In this document: one piece after another, positions 11,691 through 21,754 of the stretch
How positions within the stretch are numbered: position 1 is the first letter of the stretch
How the letters are laid out: every line of letters starts with the position of its first letter
From: Chamaecyparis obtusa
Lineage: Eukaryota; Streptophyta; Pinopsida; Cupressales; Cupressaceae
Direction: 5' to 3'
Assembly: GCA_027943335.1 (NCBI GenBank)
Contig: BSBK01008424.1
Location: 463,902 to 527,901 of the forward strand
DNA length: 64,000 nucleotides
Position numbers and translations under genes: made by a program
The notes under the pieces: model-generated
Database searches by the model: none
Told to the model about the DNA's origin: nothing
What the model saw: the letters and a program-made list of their open reading frames with translations, nothing else

Positions 11691-12200
11691 GCATAAAGGG
11701 GTTAAATGTGTCTAGAATGAGGAATGTCAACAAAGCATGGATCAAATCAAATAGTACTTGGCTAATCCTCCAATCTTAATGCCTCCTATCCCAGGAAAAC
11801 CACTTATATTATATGTCTCAGCAATAGAATCTTCCCTTAGGGCATTATTTACTCAACTTGATGATATTGGAAAAGAAAGAGCCATATATTATATTAGCCA
11901 TACTCTTGTGTCATATGAGGTTAACTACACTAGTATTGAAAAATCTTGCCTAGCGGTGGTGTTTTCTTCCCAAAAGTTGCGACATTACATGCTTGCGCAC
12001 ACAATACACCTCATTGCAAAAATTGATCCTCTAAAATACTTGCTTGATAAGGCTGCTCTCACAGGTAGACTTGCTAAATGGATGATGATTCTTTCAGAAT
12101 TTGACATAGAGTATGTTGAGCATAAGGCTATAAAAGGACAAGCCATTGCAGACCAATTGGCTGATTTTCCAATTCAAGACAAAGTACCAATTCAAGTTGA
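11691..12200 (+). pseudogene. Tat-A RNase H (RT-linked)
   Basis: The first half of the 258-codon open piece 11758-12534 is the RT-linked RNase H and connection. It has ILYVSAIESSLRALF (the usual first Asp position is not obvious), YYISHTLVSYEVNYTSIEK and the ARLAKWMMILSEFDIEY-type connector ending near LADF (about 12165). It is followed in frame by the second RNase H. This piece is among the best preserved in Tat-A. Confidence 0.82.
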
Positions 12201-12620
12201 ATTTCTAGATGAGCACATAATATACATGACTGAAAGAACATGGAAGATTTTCTTTGATGGTTCTTTCATGAAAAAGGGTTCAGGTGTAGGAGTGTTGTTT
12301 GTTTCTCCTCATGGGTACACAATTCCTGAGTCCTACAAACTATTGTTCCCATGCACAAATAACATTGCTGAGTATGAGGCCTTAACAAATGGACTAAAAA
12401 TGGCTATAGAATGGGGAATTATAGAGCTTCATATTTATGGGGATTCGCAATTGATATTCAACCAAGTTAATGAAGAATTCCAAACCAAAGATGAAAAACT
12501 AGTACCCTATAAGAAAATGGTTGATTCATTGTGATGATATTTCACCTTTGTTACATTTCAACAAATCCCTAGAGTAGAAAATAAAGCAATTGATGCTATG
12601 GCTACATTAGCTTCACTTCT
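12201..12620 (+). pseudogene. Tat-A second, archaeal-type RNase H (aRH)
   Basis: Begins near WKIFFDGSFMKKGSGVG (about 12241). It keeps the acidic residues expected of the aRH fold: Asp in FFDGS, Glu in AEYEAL (about 12370) and Asp in YGDSQLI (about 12440). A stop at 12532 interrupts the final helix, and coding resemblance continues to 12804. An extra RNase H between the RT-linked RNase H and the integrase is what defines Tat elements, so this domain gives the lineage call. Confidence 0.85.
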
Positions 12621-12890
12621 TCAGCTAGAACAACATGAGTTTAGATTTGATTTCCTGGTGGAAGAGCTACGTTACCCTATCTATGACTCCCAAGAAAGCC
12701 AAGTTGTTTGCACCCTTATTAGCCATGAATCATCTCGTTATGGTGCCATTTATTCATATCTTCATGATGGTACTATTCCCAAAACCTTCAATCATTTTGA
12801 ATGAAGAAACCTCACCCAAAATGCCTCTCACCACACCCTTATCTCTGGTGATCTGTATAGGAGGGGTTTAGATGGGACACTTCTTAGGTG
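12621..12890 (+). pseudogene. Tat-A aRH-integrase connector
   Basis: Open frames at 12598-12804 and 12635-12871 overlap here. The first is in frame with upstream pol and is the likely original. It lies where the spacer before the integrase zinc finger is expected. No catalytic motif is seen. Confidence 0.5.
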
Positions 12891-13995
12891 TTTAGAATAG
12901 GATGAGTCCAACCAAGCGTTAGTTGACATTCATGAGGGCATTTGTGGCAGACATTATAATGGTCTTTCCATGGCCTGAAGGTTTCTTAGGGTAGGGTACT
13001 ATTGGCCTATGATGCAGATAGATGCATTAGCTTTTGCTAAATCTTGTGAAAAGTGTTAGAAACATGGAAACCTGATACATGCTCCAGGCAAGGAGCTTAT
13101 TCCTTCTATTTCTCATTGGCCATTTCAGCTCTGGACCTTTGACCTTGTTGGGCATATTCATCCCAACTCATCATGTGGACACAAATTTATTATTACTACC
13201 ACTAATTACTTTACCAAATGGGTAGAAGCTATCCCACTTTTTGTTGCCTTAGGCAAGACAGTTTCTTTGTTTATTTTGAATCATATCATCTGTCGGTATG
13301 GAGTGCCTTCTGAGATAATCACTGACAATGGGGGTCAGTTTAAAAATAAGGACCTTAAACATGTCTACAAGAAATTCAAGATAAAATAGCATTGGTCCTC
13401 CATTTACTTCTCGCAAGGAAATGGACAAGCAGAGGCTTCAAATAAGACCATTCTCAAGATTCTCCATAGAAAATTTCACAACTTAAATGGTAGAGATTGG
13501 CACCTACAGATAAATCTGGCCTTGTGGGCCTATAGAATGAGTATTCATACTCCAATAGGGGCTACACCTTTTTCCCTCACTTATGGTACTAAAGTAGTGT
13601 TACCTTTGGAGGTAGAGATCCCTTCACTTAGAGTCTCTCTCAAAGGTTTAGTGATAGATAAAGACTACCGCGCCATGAGGTTGCAGGAACTAGAACTTCT
13701 AGATGAAAAGTGAAAAGCATCTTTTGACCACATGAGACTCTACCAAAAGTGTATGTCCAAAGAATTCAACAAGAAGGTTCACCCTAGATAATTTCAAGTG
13801 GGGGATCTTGTCCTACGAGAAAACCCTAAGAACTAACAAAATAGAGAGCAAAAGGGGAAGTTTGAACCTAATTGGTTTGGACCATACATCATTACTGCAA
13901 CTTTTGGTACAAGTGCTTATTTACTATCCAATCTAGAGGGGGAACAACTCCTTGACCCTATCAATGTTTTTCACCTCAAGAAGTTCTATCCATGA
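12891..13995 (+). pseudogene. Tat-A integrase
   Basis: The zinc-binding part shows the H...H (Cys-Glu-Lys-Cys) pattern, with CEKC near 13050. The DDE core is recognisable: Asp in TFDLVG (about 13138), Asp in ITDNGGQF (about 13318) and Glu in GQAEASNK (about 13420), all retained. The C-terminal part follows, with the conserved GDLVLRE segment (about 13803) and the final HLKKFYP before a stop at 13993-13995. Stops near 13390, 13711 and 13788 break the frame; 13522-13713 is the longest open piece. Without them it would be a usual-length Tat integrase. Confidence 0.88.
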
Positions 13996-15128
13996 TTCCT
14001 ATTCTATCTGGGGGCATTTTTTGTACATATCTTACTGATCCTGAAAAAATTCTCAAAAAAAATTTATATATGATGCTGAAAAATTCCTAAAAAGCATATA
14101 AAGTCCTGAAAAAATACAAAAAAAAAAAAAAAGTCAAAAATTTCAAAAAATTGAAAAAGTGCCTTGGTGAAAATCTAGAAATAGGTGCCTTGGTAGCAAA
14201 AATACAAAAAAAAAAATTGAAAAAATAAAAAAATCTCCAAGTGGTGAAAACTTGGAAACAGGCACTACTTGAGGCCTTTGCACCCTTGTCTTTTAGCATG
14301 CATCCTCGATGCTTAGCCTTTCTCCATCATGCCTTAACCTTGTTGCCTTGGTTTGGAATTGGTCTTTGTCTTTGTCTAGGGGGCATAACCGTGTTAGCTT
14401 TGGTCTCTAGGATGCGTTGGTCTTTAGGACATCTTGAAAATGGTGTTTTTCAACACCACCTAAATAGTGTTTTCTAACACTACCCTAGTGTCAAGTGTTT
14501 CTCAACAGTTATCAGTTATCCTACCCTATAGTTTAGCATGATATGATATTTCCACTAGCAGATGCGATACTCAAAGATTGATTCTATGACCTACACACAT
14601 GCACTTAAACACTTGACTCACTGAGACTTGCTTGACTTTGTTTTCCTTGTGTGTTGTCTATGATTATTTCTTTGATGAGTGTTCTCTTCCTATGATAGTT
14701 TTCGATGATGCATAGCTAGAAGATTGAGGGCATCAGGACATGTTTTATTGCTTTTTCTTCTTGTGGGTATATTTTGTTGGTCCTAATTGTCATTGATGCT
14801 TGATCCACTTGACACCTAGGATCTACAAGGTATTATCCTTGATTGTTTTATGTGAGTGCATGCTTATAGCCATCTTGACCTTCTTATGTCCTGATGCAAG
14901 CATAATCTCCCTATAGCAAACTTAGGTAATCTCACTGCACTAGTCATCTTGACCTACATGTCTTTGGTGCCTAGGTGGGATTTCCACATTCTATCTGATA
15001 TAGATCATATTCATATACCCATAGTCATACTAGTGTGTATGGTATGATCTTGTGATGCTACCAATAAAGCTCGATGAGAATTATTAAGATGTCTATTGGC
15101 GTTGTGACCTTGCAAGTCAACCACTTTT
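13996..15128 (+). other. Tat-A 3' untranslated region, part 1
   Basis: Non-coding. An A-rich stretch (14040-14235) holds short direct repeats of CCTTGGT-containing sequence. Two small perfect hairpins lie at 14442-14457 and 14466-14481. ORFs here (14087-14299, 14241-14477) are low-complexity translations. Long 3' spacers are common in Tat elements. LARD-B interrupts it after 15133. Confidence 0.65.
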
Positions 15129-15133
15129 CATAG
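15129..15133. repeat. Target-site duplication CATAG, left (LARD-B)
   Basis: CATAG precedes the TG start of the 5' LTR and recurs at 26183-26187 after the 3' LTR. Confidence 0.9.
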
Positions 15134-18100
15134 TGTTGGTACCCTTAAATTTTTTTGAGTAATGGGACACATTAGCATGCATTTGTATTATTTTTGCTTT
15201 CAGGATGCATGTGGGAACTGGCTATTTTCCGAGTGGTTTCAAAAAATTTACTTGTCCATTGCCTTTCATCCTATCGAGTTTTTTTGAGTCCTTAGATGGC
15301 ATGTTCAAATGGGTTTGCATCAATTCATTTCTAGGAGGTCTCTAAGTCAAAAAATGCTTAAGTGTAAAATTCACTGGGAAGGGTCACTTTGATGTTGAAT
15401 AAAATGCACCCTGGAGAGCATCATGAAAATATGAGCCTAGCGTCTTGTTGTACACTTTTCATACTTTCTATGTGTCAGGTTTTAGGCCTATGTGATAAGT
15501 TTTGACCCCGTTTATTCATCCCCTTCCAGAGGTGTTTTCTAGTTTCTGCACTTGGCCCTTTTCCTAGTTTTGTCGGGAACCCTGTTCGACATGTTATAAC
15601 TTGTACCTGGTGGATTGGTAGAAAGGTTTTAATAATTTCCCTACATTATAGACAAGTTGTAGTCTACCCCTGTCAGTTTGTAGCTTGTGATAAATCCATC
15701 TGATGAGAAATTGAAGCTGATTCCATTTGCAGCTTTTGTGTTTTGCACTGTTTGGTTATTCACCAATTTTCTAGAGCCCTATTTCAACTATGAATAACTC
15801 ATGCCCTGTTGATCAGGTCATCAGTATGTTTATCTCAGTGTATAGTAGACATAAAATACTTCCATGCTGTAAGATTGTGGCTCTTGATGCATTCATTTGG
15901 TCAATTTGCCAGACCTTTTCTGTTTGCAAAAAGTGCAAATTGCCTAGTTATGTTTTTTGCAAGTTTGTCAAAGGCCTTCTTTGCCTACTAATAAATTTTC
16001 ACAGGATGATCCTATTTTCAAAATTCTTGTTGTCCTGTATTGCTGACAAGTTATATTGTATCTCATTCTGATTCGAGCATCCTGCCAATCCATTCGTGCA
16101 CTTTTCAAGGCTAATTCCAGATGCAGTTTATCAAGTTCTGACAGTGTGTTGGCAGGAGTAGAATGAAAATGGAAACTTCAGAGGTTAATAACTTTCACCT
16201 CAGGTACAGTCAAGTGATGCCATTTTGCAGGGTGATTCTATGTATCTCAAGGTTTATGTCAGTCACGCGATGAGATTTGTTCAGGTGATTTGGTCAATTT
16301 TCAAAGCCAGTTCTAGAGCCAACTTAAGTGATTTCAGATAGAGCAGAAAGGCAATGTTTTAAGTGGCTAACTTTGGTCAATTTTATCTTGTGGTTCGGGT
16401 CTCTTTGAAATTTCTTCTTTGACATGCATATTTGTTTGTTGGAGGTGAACATGTGTGCTCAGTGACATGATCCTATGATAGCTATTGGCCAGTTTTTAAG
16501 GCCGCTCCCGGATGTCAGCTAATGTTATTTGACAATCTTTGCAAAGTGTAAAAGTGAAATAAATGGCCCAAACAAGATAATGCCATGATGTGTGAGAGAA
16601 AAGGAGTGTGTCACCAGTGTGAGTTATCACTAAGATTGAGCACAAGATATTGTGTACGTAGAAATGGCTAGTGTTACTGGTGTTCATTTATCATTGTTGT
16701 TTTCTAGAGGGCAATGCATCAAGGTCTTGTCTCAAAGTTTGAGAAAATCAAAGCAAAGTGATTTTGTGATGCCAAATATCATAGACAAATGCAAAGCATG
16801 TGAAGAAGAAGATGATAAAAAAAAAGGTTGAAGGCAAGAGCCAGTTAAAAAAAAAGTGTCAATATACAGCCAGTCACGTTTTTTATCATATCTCAAAAAA
16901 TACAAACTGGGTCGGGCTGAATTTTACATATGTTTGAGATGACAATGTGTGCAGTGTACAAATTTTTTTTAGAAAAACCCAGTTTGACAATCAAAAGTTA
17001 TGGTCCTCTGAGTACTCGCAGCAATAAAAAATCAGCATTGCTTCCAAAAGTTTAATCCCACATTGCTCAAGAAATGACCATTTCAAGTGTTTAAAAGATA
17101 TACCACTCACATAATGAAATGAATAAAGAGAAGGAGGCTCTCAAGAGTGTGCACAACTATTGCATTGGGATGCATGCCAGTGACCATAAAACACTAAATT
17201 TTGCATAAAAATGCTGACGAAAAATGCTAGTGGTTAAGGAGATAACATTCAGAGAATTGGAGAATGCTTAGTCTCTAGTTCTCCAAATGCTGGCGGTTAA
17301 GTCATAAACATTCAGAGAATTGGAGAATGCTTAGTCTCTAGTTCTCCAAATGCTAGTGGTTAAGGAGATAACATTCAGAGAATTGGAGAATGCTTAGTCT
17401 CTAGTTCTCCAAATGCTGGCGGTTAAGTCATAAACATTCAGAGAATTGGAGAATGCTTAGTCTCTAGTTCTCCAAATGCAAATGGTTAAGTCATAAACAT
17501 TTAGAGAATTGGAGAATACACTTAATCGCGAGTTCTCCAAGTCGCTAGTTCTCCAAATCGCTAGTTCTCCAAATGCTTGAAAGTTAAGGAAAATCATTCA
17601 GAGAATTGGAGAATACACTTGGTCGCGAGTTCTCCAAGTCGCTAGTTCTCCAAATCGCTAGTTCTCCAAATGCTTGAAAGTTAAAGAAAATCATTCAGAG
17701 AATTGGAGAATACACTTGGTCGCGAGTTCTTCAAGTCGCGAGTTCTCCAAGTCGCTAGTTCTCCAAATCGCTAGTTCTCCAAATGCTTGAAAGTTAAAGA
17801 AAATCATTCAGAGAATTGGAGAATACACTTGGTCGCGAGTTCTTCAAGTCACGAGTTCTCCAAGTCGCTAGTTCTCCAAGTCGCGAGTTCTCCAAATCGC
17901 TAGTTCTCCAAATGATAACCATGGTGAAAAAAAGATTCAGAGAATTGAAGAGTATGTAGTCACAAGTTCTCCAAGTCGCGAGTTCTCCAAATCGCTAGTT
18001 CTCCAAATGATAACCTTGGTCAAAGAAAGATTCAGAGATTTGGAGATCAATGTCATTCGCCAGTTCTCCCAATCAGTGGGTTAACTTGAGGTTTGTTTGA

Positions 18101-19550
18101 GCATGCAATGAGATAGTGACAAGTGGCACTTTCTGGTGCATTCTGTGGGTATATGCAGAAAATGATATAAAATTGCAAATTAAAGCTGAATTTATGAAAT
18201 GATATAGTTTAGACTATAGGGCATAAATTCAAAAATTTAAAAGATAAGCTGTTCACGGAAAAGGGGCTTGGAAATTCATTTTTTAACAAAACATATAAGT
18301 GTTATATGTTTCCGGAAAGGTCTCGAAATAAGGATTCCAATGGTGATGACTATTTTTAGTTTCAAAGCAGTTGATAAGAGTAGTTCAGGTTTGAAATCCG
18401 GGAATCAAGATCAGTTGTAGATCAGATTGGAAGTTTTTGCAGAATGTGGATCAGCTTGGGAATCAGTTGCAAGGAGATGAGGAATGTTGAAGATATTTTT
18501 ATGCAAGAGGGACAGCTGTCAGTTGGTTTTGGGAATGGACTCTCAATTGCTATATCTTGGATTTTTCTCATTGTAACAAGGATGTTGAAAATTTATGCTG
18601 CTAGACAAGATTTAGGCCCTTTTTCTTATTTTCTCTGTGTTTCTTTGTCATGTAAATATGTTGAACCAGAGGAATTTTAATAGAAAAACAATGGAATCCC
18701 TATTCAGTTCTGGTTAATGTCTTCGTGTATTTGGTCTTAGTTCTTGTGTATCAGTTTGTAAGGCATTTTGATGCACTGGTTATAAGGTAGCTGTGATCTT
18801 GTTTTCAAGTTTCTTTCAAGGAGAGAGTCAATCTTGAGTGGAGGCTTTGAGAATTTAAGATTTATACATGAATTTGATGTCTAGGAACTGGAATGAGAAG
18901 AGTGATTTGTAAGACACTTCACTTGGTTTCTTTGAGTTTGGAGTTAAATTTTTCTGGAAATGCATGGTTGTTTGACTCTAATGCCCAATAGATAAGGCAC
19001 TGGTCTTTTGTTTGTCCTACAATTTTCATCATCAAACATTAATTACAAATCATTTTACTTTCCTATTGTTATGCACATTCATGTTTGATTGTATTCAAGA
19101 AGTACAATTCATTTGTCGATTCCTTGAAGAGTGAATCATTAGGTTAGCCTGCTTGAGCCTCCGGGTTTGAAGAGAAGAAGGAGTTTATCCTTGTTATCAC
19201 ATTGGCCATTTTTCTAGTTCTTAGGAGATCATACAGGTGGGATCCTGTATAAGATTGGTTGAGTTGGACTCCCATGTTTTATAAGTCTAAGAATTATCCA
19301 CCGATTTTCATGTCTGCATAAAGGGTTTTAGCTAGTGAGTTATATGTATGCAGATCTTATCATGTTTTAGGTGCACCCGCCTGAGTGTGTGGAACTCGAA
19401 GCAGAAGGAGGATCAAATCCTCATTAATTAGTCTTTTCTTGCCCCTCAGTTTGTATGAACAAGTAGATTTGTGTTGTTGGACAAAAATCCCCAGGTCTGG
19501 TCTTCATGTTTCTCTTTTAGAGTTGAGGGATACAAGAAAAACCGCTAACA
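15134..19550 (+). repeat. LARD-B 5' LTR (4.4 kb)
   Basis: Begins TGTTGGTACC and ends CCGCTAACA. It is mostly unique non-coding sequence with a hairpin-forming minisatellite at about 17213-18085. Several short ORFs (15790-16071, 18444-18680, 19385-19576) recur in the other LTR only because the LTRs are near identical; none has a recognisable domain. Confidence 0.9.
17213..18085 (+). repeat. Hairpin-forming minisatellite in LARD-B 5' LTR
   Basis: About five units of ~62 bases come first, then several of ~100-130 bases. Each unit holds GAGAATTGGAGAA followed by one or more copies of AGTTCTCCAA. TTGGAGAA and TTCTCCAA are reverse complements, so every unit can form a stem. The longer units contain a ~16-base subrepeat (CTAGTTCTCCAAATCG) and CpG-rich TCGCGA. 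The array degrades at its right end. Confidence 0.88.
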
Positions 19551-19553
19551 AAA

Positions 19554-19575
19554 TGGAAACTCCGCTGGGGAATTG
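19554..19575 (+). promoter_or_regulatory. LARD-B primer-binding site, tRNA-Arg-like
   Basis: TGGAAACTCCGCTGGGGA starts three bases after the 5' LTR. Plant Tat/Ogre elements use TGGCGACTCC.CTGGGGA, complementary to a tRNA-Arg 3' end, as I recall that tRNA. The match is good apart from the GC-to-AA change after TGG and one internal difference. Confidence 0.7.
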
Positions 19576-20098
19576 AATAAGTTCACCATTAAGTGTATCC
19601 CAGAGTCTTGTTGGTTTTCAGTTTGGGAAAAGAGTCTTCAAAGTTTAAAGTTCTGAAAATCATTTTCAGACTTGTGTATACCTGGATTTGTTGTTGTAAA
19701 AGTTTAAATATATGCGGCTCTATTGTTGTGTGAAGTGCCCAGAATCTGAATATTTTCAGAGCGAAGATCAGTAAAGAAAATTTTCATTCCTCTATGGAGA
19801 GGTGGCGACTCTGTGTCATAAATGAACCCGAAGTTTGAAGGTGTTCTTCAGATTTCAAATCAAAAAGTGAAGCTACAGCAGCAGCAAAAAATCTTTCCAG
19901 GTATTTTTCCATTTGTTTATGATATCTCATAAGATCCTTATTCGGTGAAGAAGTCACCAAGCTAGGGAGTATTGGTAAGTTTGGTGCATGCTTCTCTATT
20001 TGAAAAGTTCGGTTGAAAATCCATGGTGAGAAGTATGTTAGTTATGAAGTTGTGACTGCATAAGTTGTAGAAGAGAAAAGATACACTGTCAAGAAGTT
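19576..20098 (+). other. LARD-B leader between primer site and ORF
   Basis: About 520 bases of non-coding leader. A second sequence TGGCGACTCTG at about 19803 resembles the first half of the tRNA-Arg primer site but lacks the CTGGGG half and lies 250 bases from the LTR. Confidence 0.5.
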
Positions 20099-21508
20099 AT
20101 GTTGTCTGAAACAACAAATTGTGTAAATCTAGATGTTATTCCTAGATCTGATTTTTCTTTGTCTAGTTTTGAAGAAGATGAAAATAATCTTGCAATGACT
20201 AGGCAAGAAATTCGGGCAAAGGAAATTATGTTCCTGAAAATGGAAGTGGGGAAAAGGAAAGACGAATCAGTGTCTCTATTTTATAAAAGATTTGTTGCAG
20301 CACTCAACAAACTTCAAATTAAAGGTGTTTTTCAAGAACTTTATCATATTGATTTGTTTCTAGAACTGTGTGTTACTGAATCAATTCACTGGGATGCAAG
20401 AACAAAAGCGAAGTATATTGTGTGGGTAGAAGGATCTCAGTTTGAACATGAATGTGAAAGTATTGCGGTCAAAGCTGAGAATAAGTGTAATCCTCAATCT
20501 GAAAAGAAAATTTATGAGGACAAATTTCTTTCTCCTAGTGCATTCAAAAGTGAAGTATCTCAGTTCTCAGATGCACCTGATGAATGCAATGATGATGCTG
20601 ATGATGAATGTCCGAGTCATAGGGGTGAATCTGTTGATGGTAACTTCTATGACTCTGAAAAGGATAATGATTCTCAGTCCGGCAATGAATGCAATTCAGA
20701 ATATGATTACCCAAATGAAGATGGTGTAAGTGAAGTTAGTAGTTCTCTCATTGATAAATGTGTTGGTGTTTTGGATTCAAAGTTAAATGATTCAGATTCA
20801 GATTTTTTTTGTGCTATAAGTATCCATGACAGTGAGTCTGAATATAAGTATAATGATATCTCAAATCCTTTGTTTAATGAGAAGATCGATTGTGATCAAC
20901 CAGCACTATGTAGAAACTTCTATGATTCACATTTTCATTTGGTTTCTAACCCGCTGTTTGAAGAGTTTGTTGAAGATCCAATTCATGCTGAAGCTGAAAT
21001 GATACATTCATTGGATAATACAATTGGATATGAATGTGAATCTTGGGTCTCATCTCAGCCAGATGAAAAAGAAATAATATATGAAGAGCCTCCTGACTAT
21101 TTGCTGCATGTTCTTGAGTGTGAGTATCAAAATTTTATTTTTGACTTGCAAAAATGTGATGAGAATAATGATAAATCTGAGGTTTACAATCAGCAAGTCT
21201 GTGTGCTCCCATTTTGTGAAAATCAGTCCCATATTAGTTTGTTGGATGTGGTGGACAATGTTTCTTTTTCTTATGTGCAAACTAGTGATTTCTTCGACAA
21301 TGACCAACACATTTATGAAAATGATCAGTATATCGAGATTGAATTTGATTCTCAGGCATTTGATGGATATGAATATATGGATTATATGTTTCTGAATGTG
21401 CTTGTGAAGGGTCTTCATGTTTTTAGCCATGCGGGTGCAAGTGAGAATTTCAGTTTGATTTCAAAGCATGGTGGAAAAGAGAATCGTGTTTTTGATCGGG
21501 GTAAGTGA
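20099..21508 (+). CDS. LARD-B internal ORF, acidic gag-like protein of unknown function
   Basis: An uninterrupted 469-codon frame starts with MLSETTN and ends in a TGA at 21506-21508. It is the longest intact frame in a window where nearly every other element gene is broken. Residues ~45-125 (ESVSLFYKRFVAALNKLQ, then a Leu-rich helix and ARTKAKYIV) have the helical look of a retrotransposon gag capsid segment. Residues ~150-330 are strongly acidic and Ser/Asp/Asn/Glu-rich. A short motif SNPLF(N/E)E occurs twice (about 258 and 280). No CCHC zinc knuckle, protease or RT motif is present. It may be a gag-derived protein that packages the element RNA, or a protein peculiar to this family. The ORF on the opposite strand (21050-21430) and 20442-20729 are shadows. 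Confidence 0.75.
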   Translation: MLSETTNCVNLDVIPRSDFSLSSFEEDENNLAMTRQEIRAKEIMFLKMEVGKRKDESVSLFYKRFVAALNKLQIKGVFQELYHIDLFLELCVTESIHWDARTKAKYIVWVEGSQFEHECESIAVKAENKCNPQSEKKIYEDKFLSPSAFKSEVSQFSDAPDECNDDADDECPSHRGESVDGNFYDSEKDNDSQSGNECNSEYDYPNEDGVSEVSSSLIDKCVGVLDSKLNDSDSDFFCAISIHDSESEYKYNDISNPLFNEKIDCDQPALCRNFYDSHFHLVSNPLFEEFVEDPIHAEAEMIHSLDNTIGYECESWVSSQPDEKEIIYEEPPDYLLHVLECEYQNFIFDLQKCDENNDKSEVYNQQVCVLPFCENQSHISLLDVVDNVSFSYVQTSDFFDNDQHIYENDQYIEIEFDSQAFDGYEYMDYMFLNVLVKGLHVFSHAGASENFSLISKHGGKENRVFDRGK

Positions 21509-21754
21509 AGTTTCCAGCCATGGCTTCCCTTTGTAAGAAGTTTGTACATTTGTATAGCTGCTTTGTTTGCAGTAGTATAGTTTGCTTTTGAATAAGGAAC
21601 CAGTTTTGAGGAGCTTGTTGGAGCCGGTGAAGTAAGTTTTAGAAAGAGTTGGAATGATAAGAAGAGAAGTTAGTTTTTGGGGTGGTCTGCTCTTCCAGAA
21701 GATTCTGGAATTCTTGTGTTGAACTTGCATTCAACCATCCACAAATAGAGCCAC
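21509..21754 (+). other. LARD-B 3' untranslated region
   Basis: A short non-coding stretch before the 3' LTR. No clear polypurine tract is visible directly before 21755, which may mean decay or a divergent tract. Confidence 0.5.

Noticed and set aside
15790..16071. 93-codon Cys-rich ORF identical at 22411-22692
   Set aside because: Identity is explained by the two LTRs of LARD-B being recent copies. There is no domain, and it overlaps another ORF. Not supported as a gene.
17213..18085. Regular repeats resembling a CRISPR array
   Set aside because: Units are contiguous variants with no unique spacers, in plant retrotransposon DNA.
19798..19815. TGGCGACTCTG as the true LARD-B primer site
   Set aside because: It is 250 bases from the LTR end and lacks the CTGGGG half. 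The site at 19554 is in the right place.
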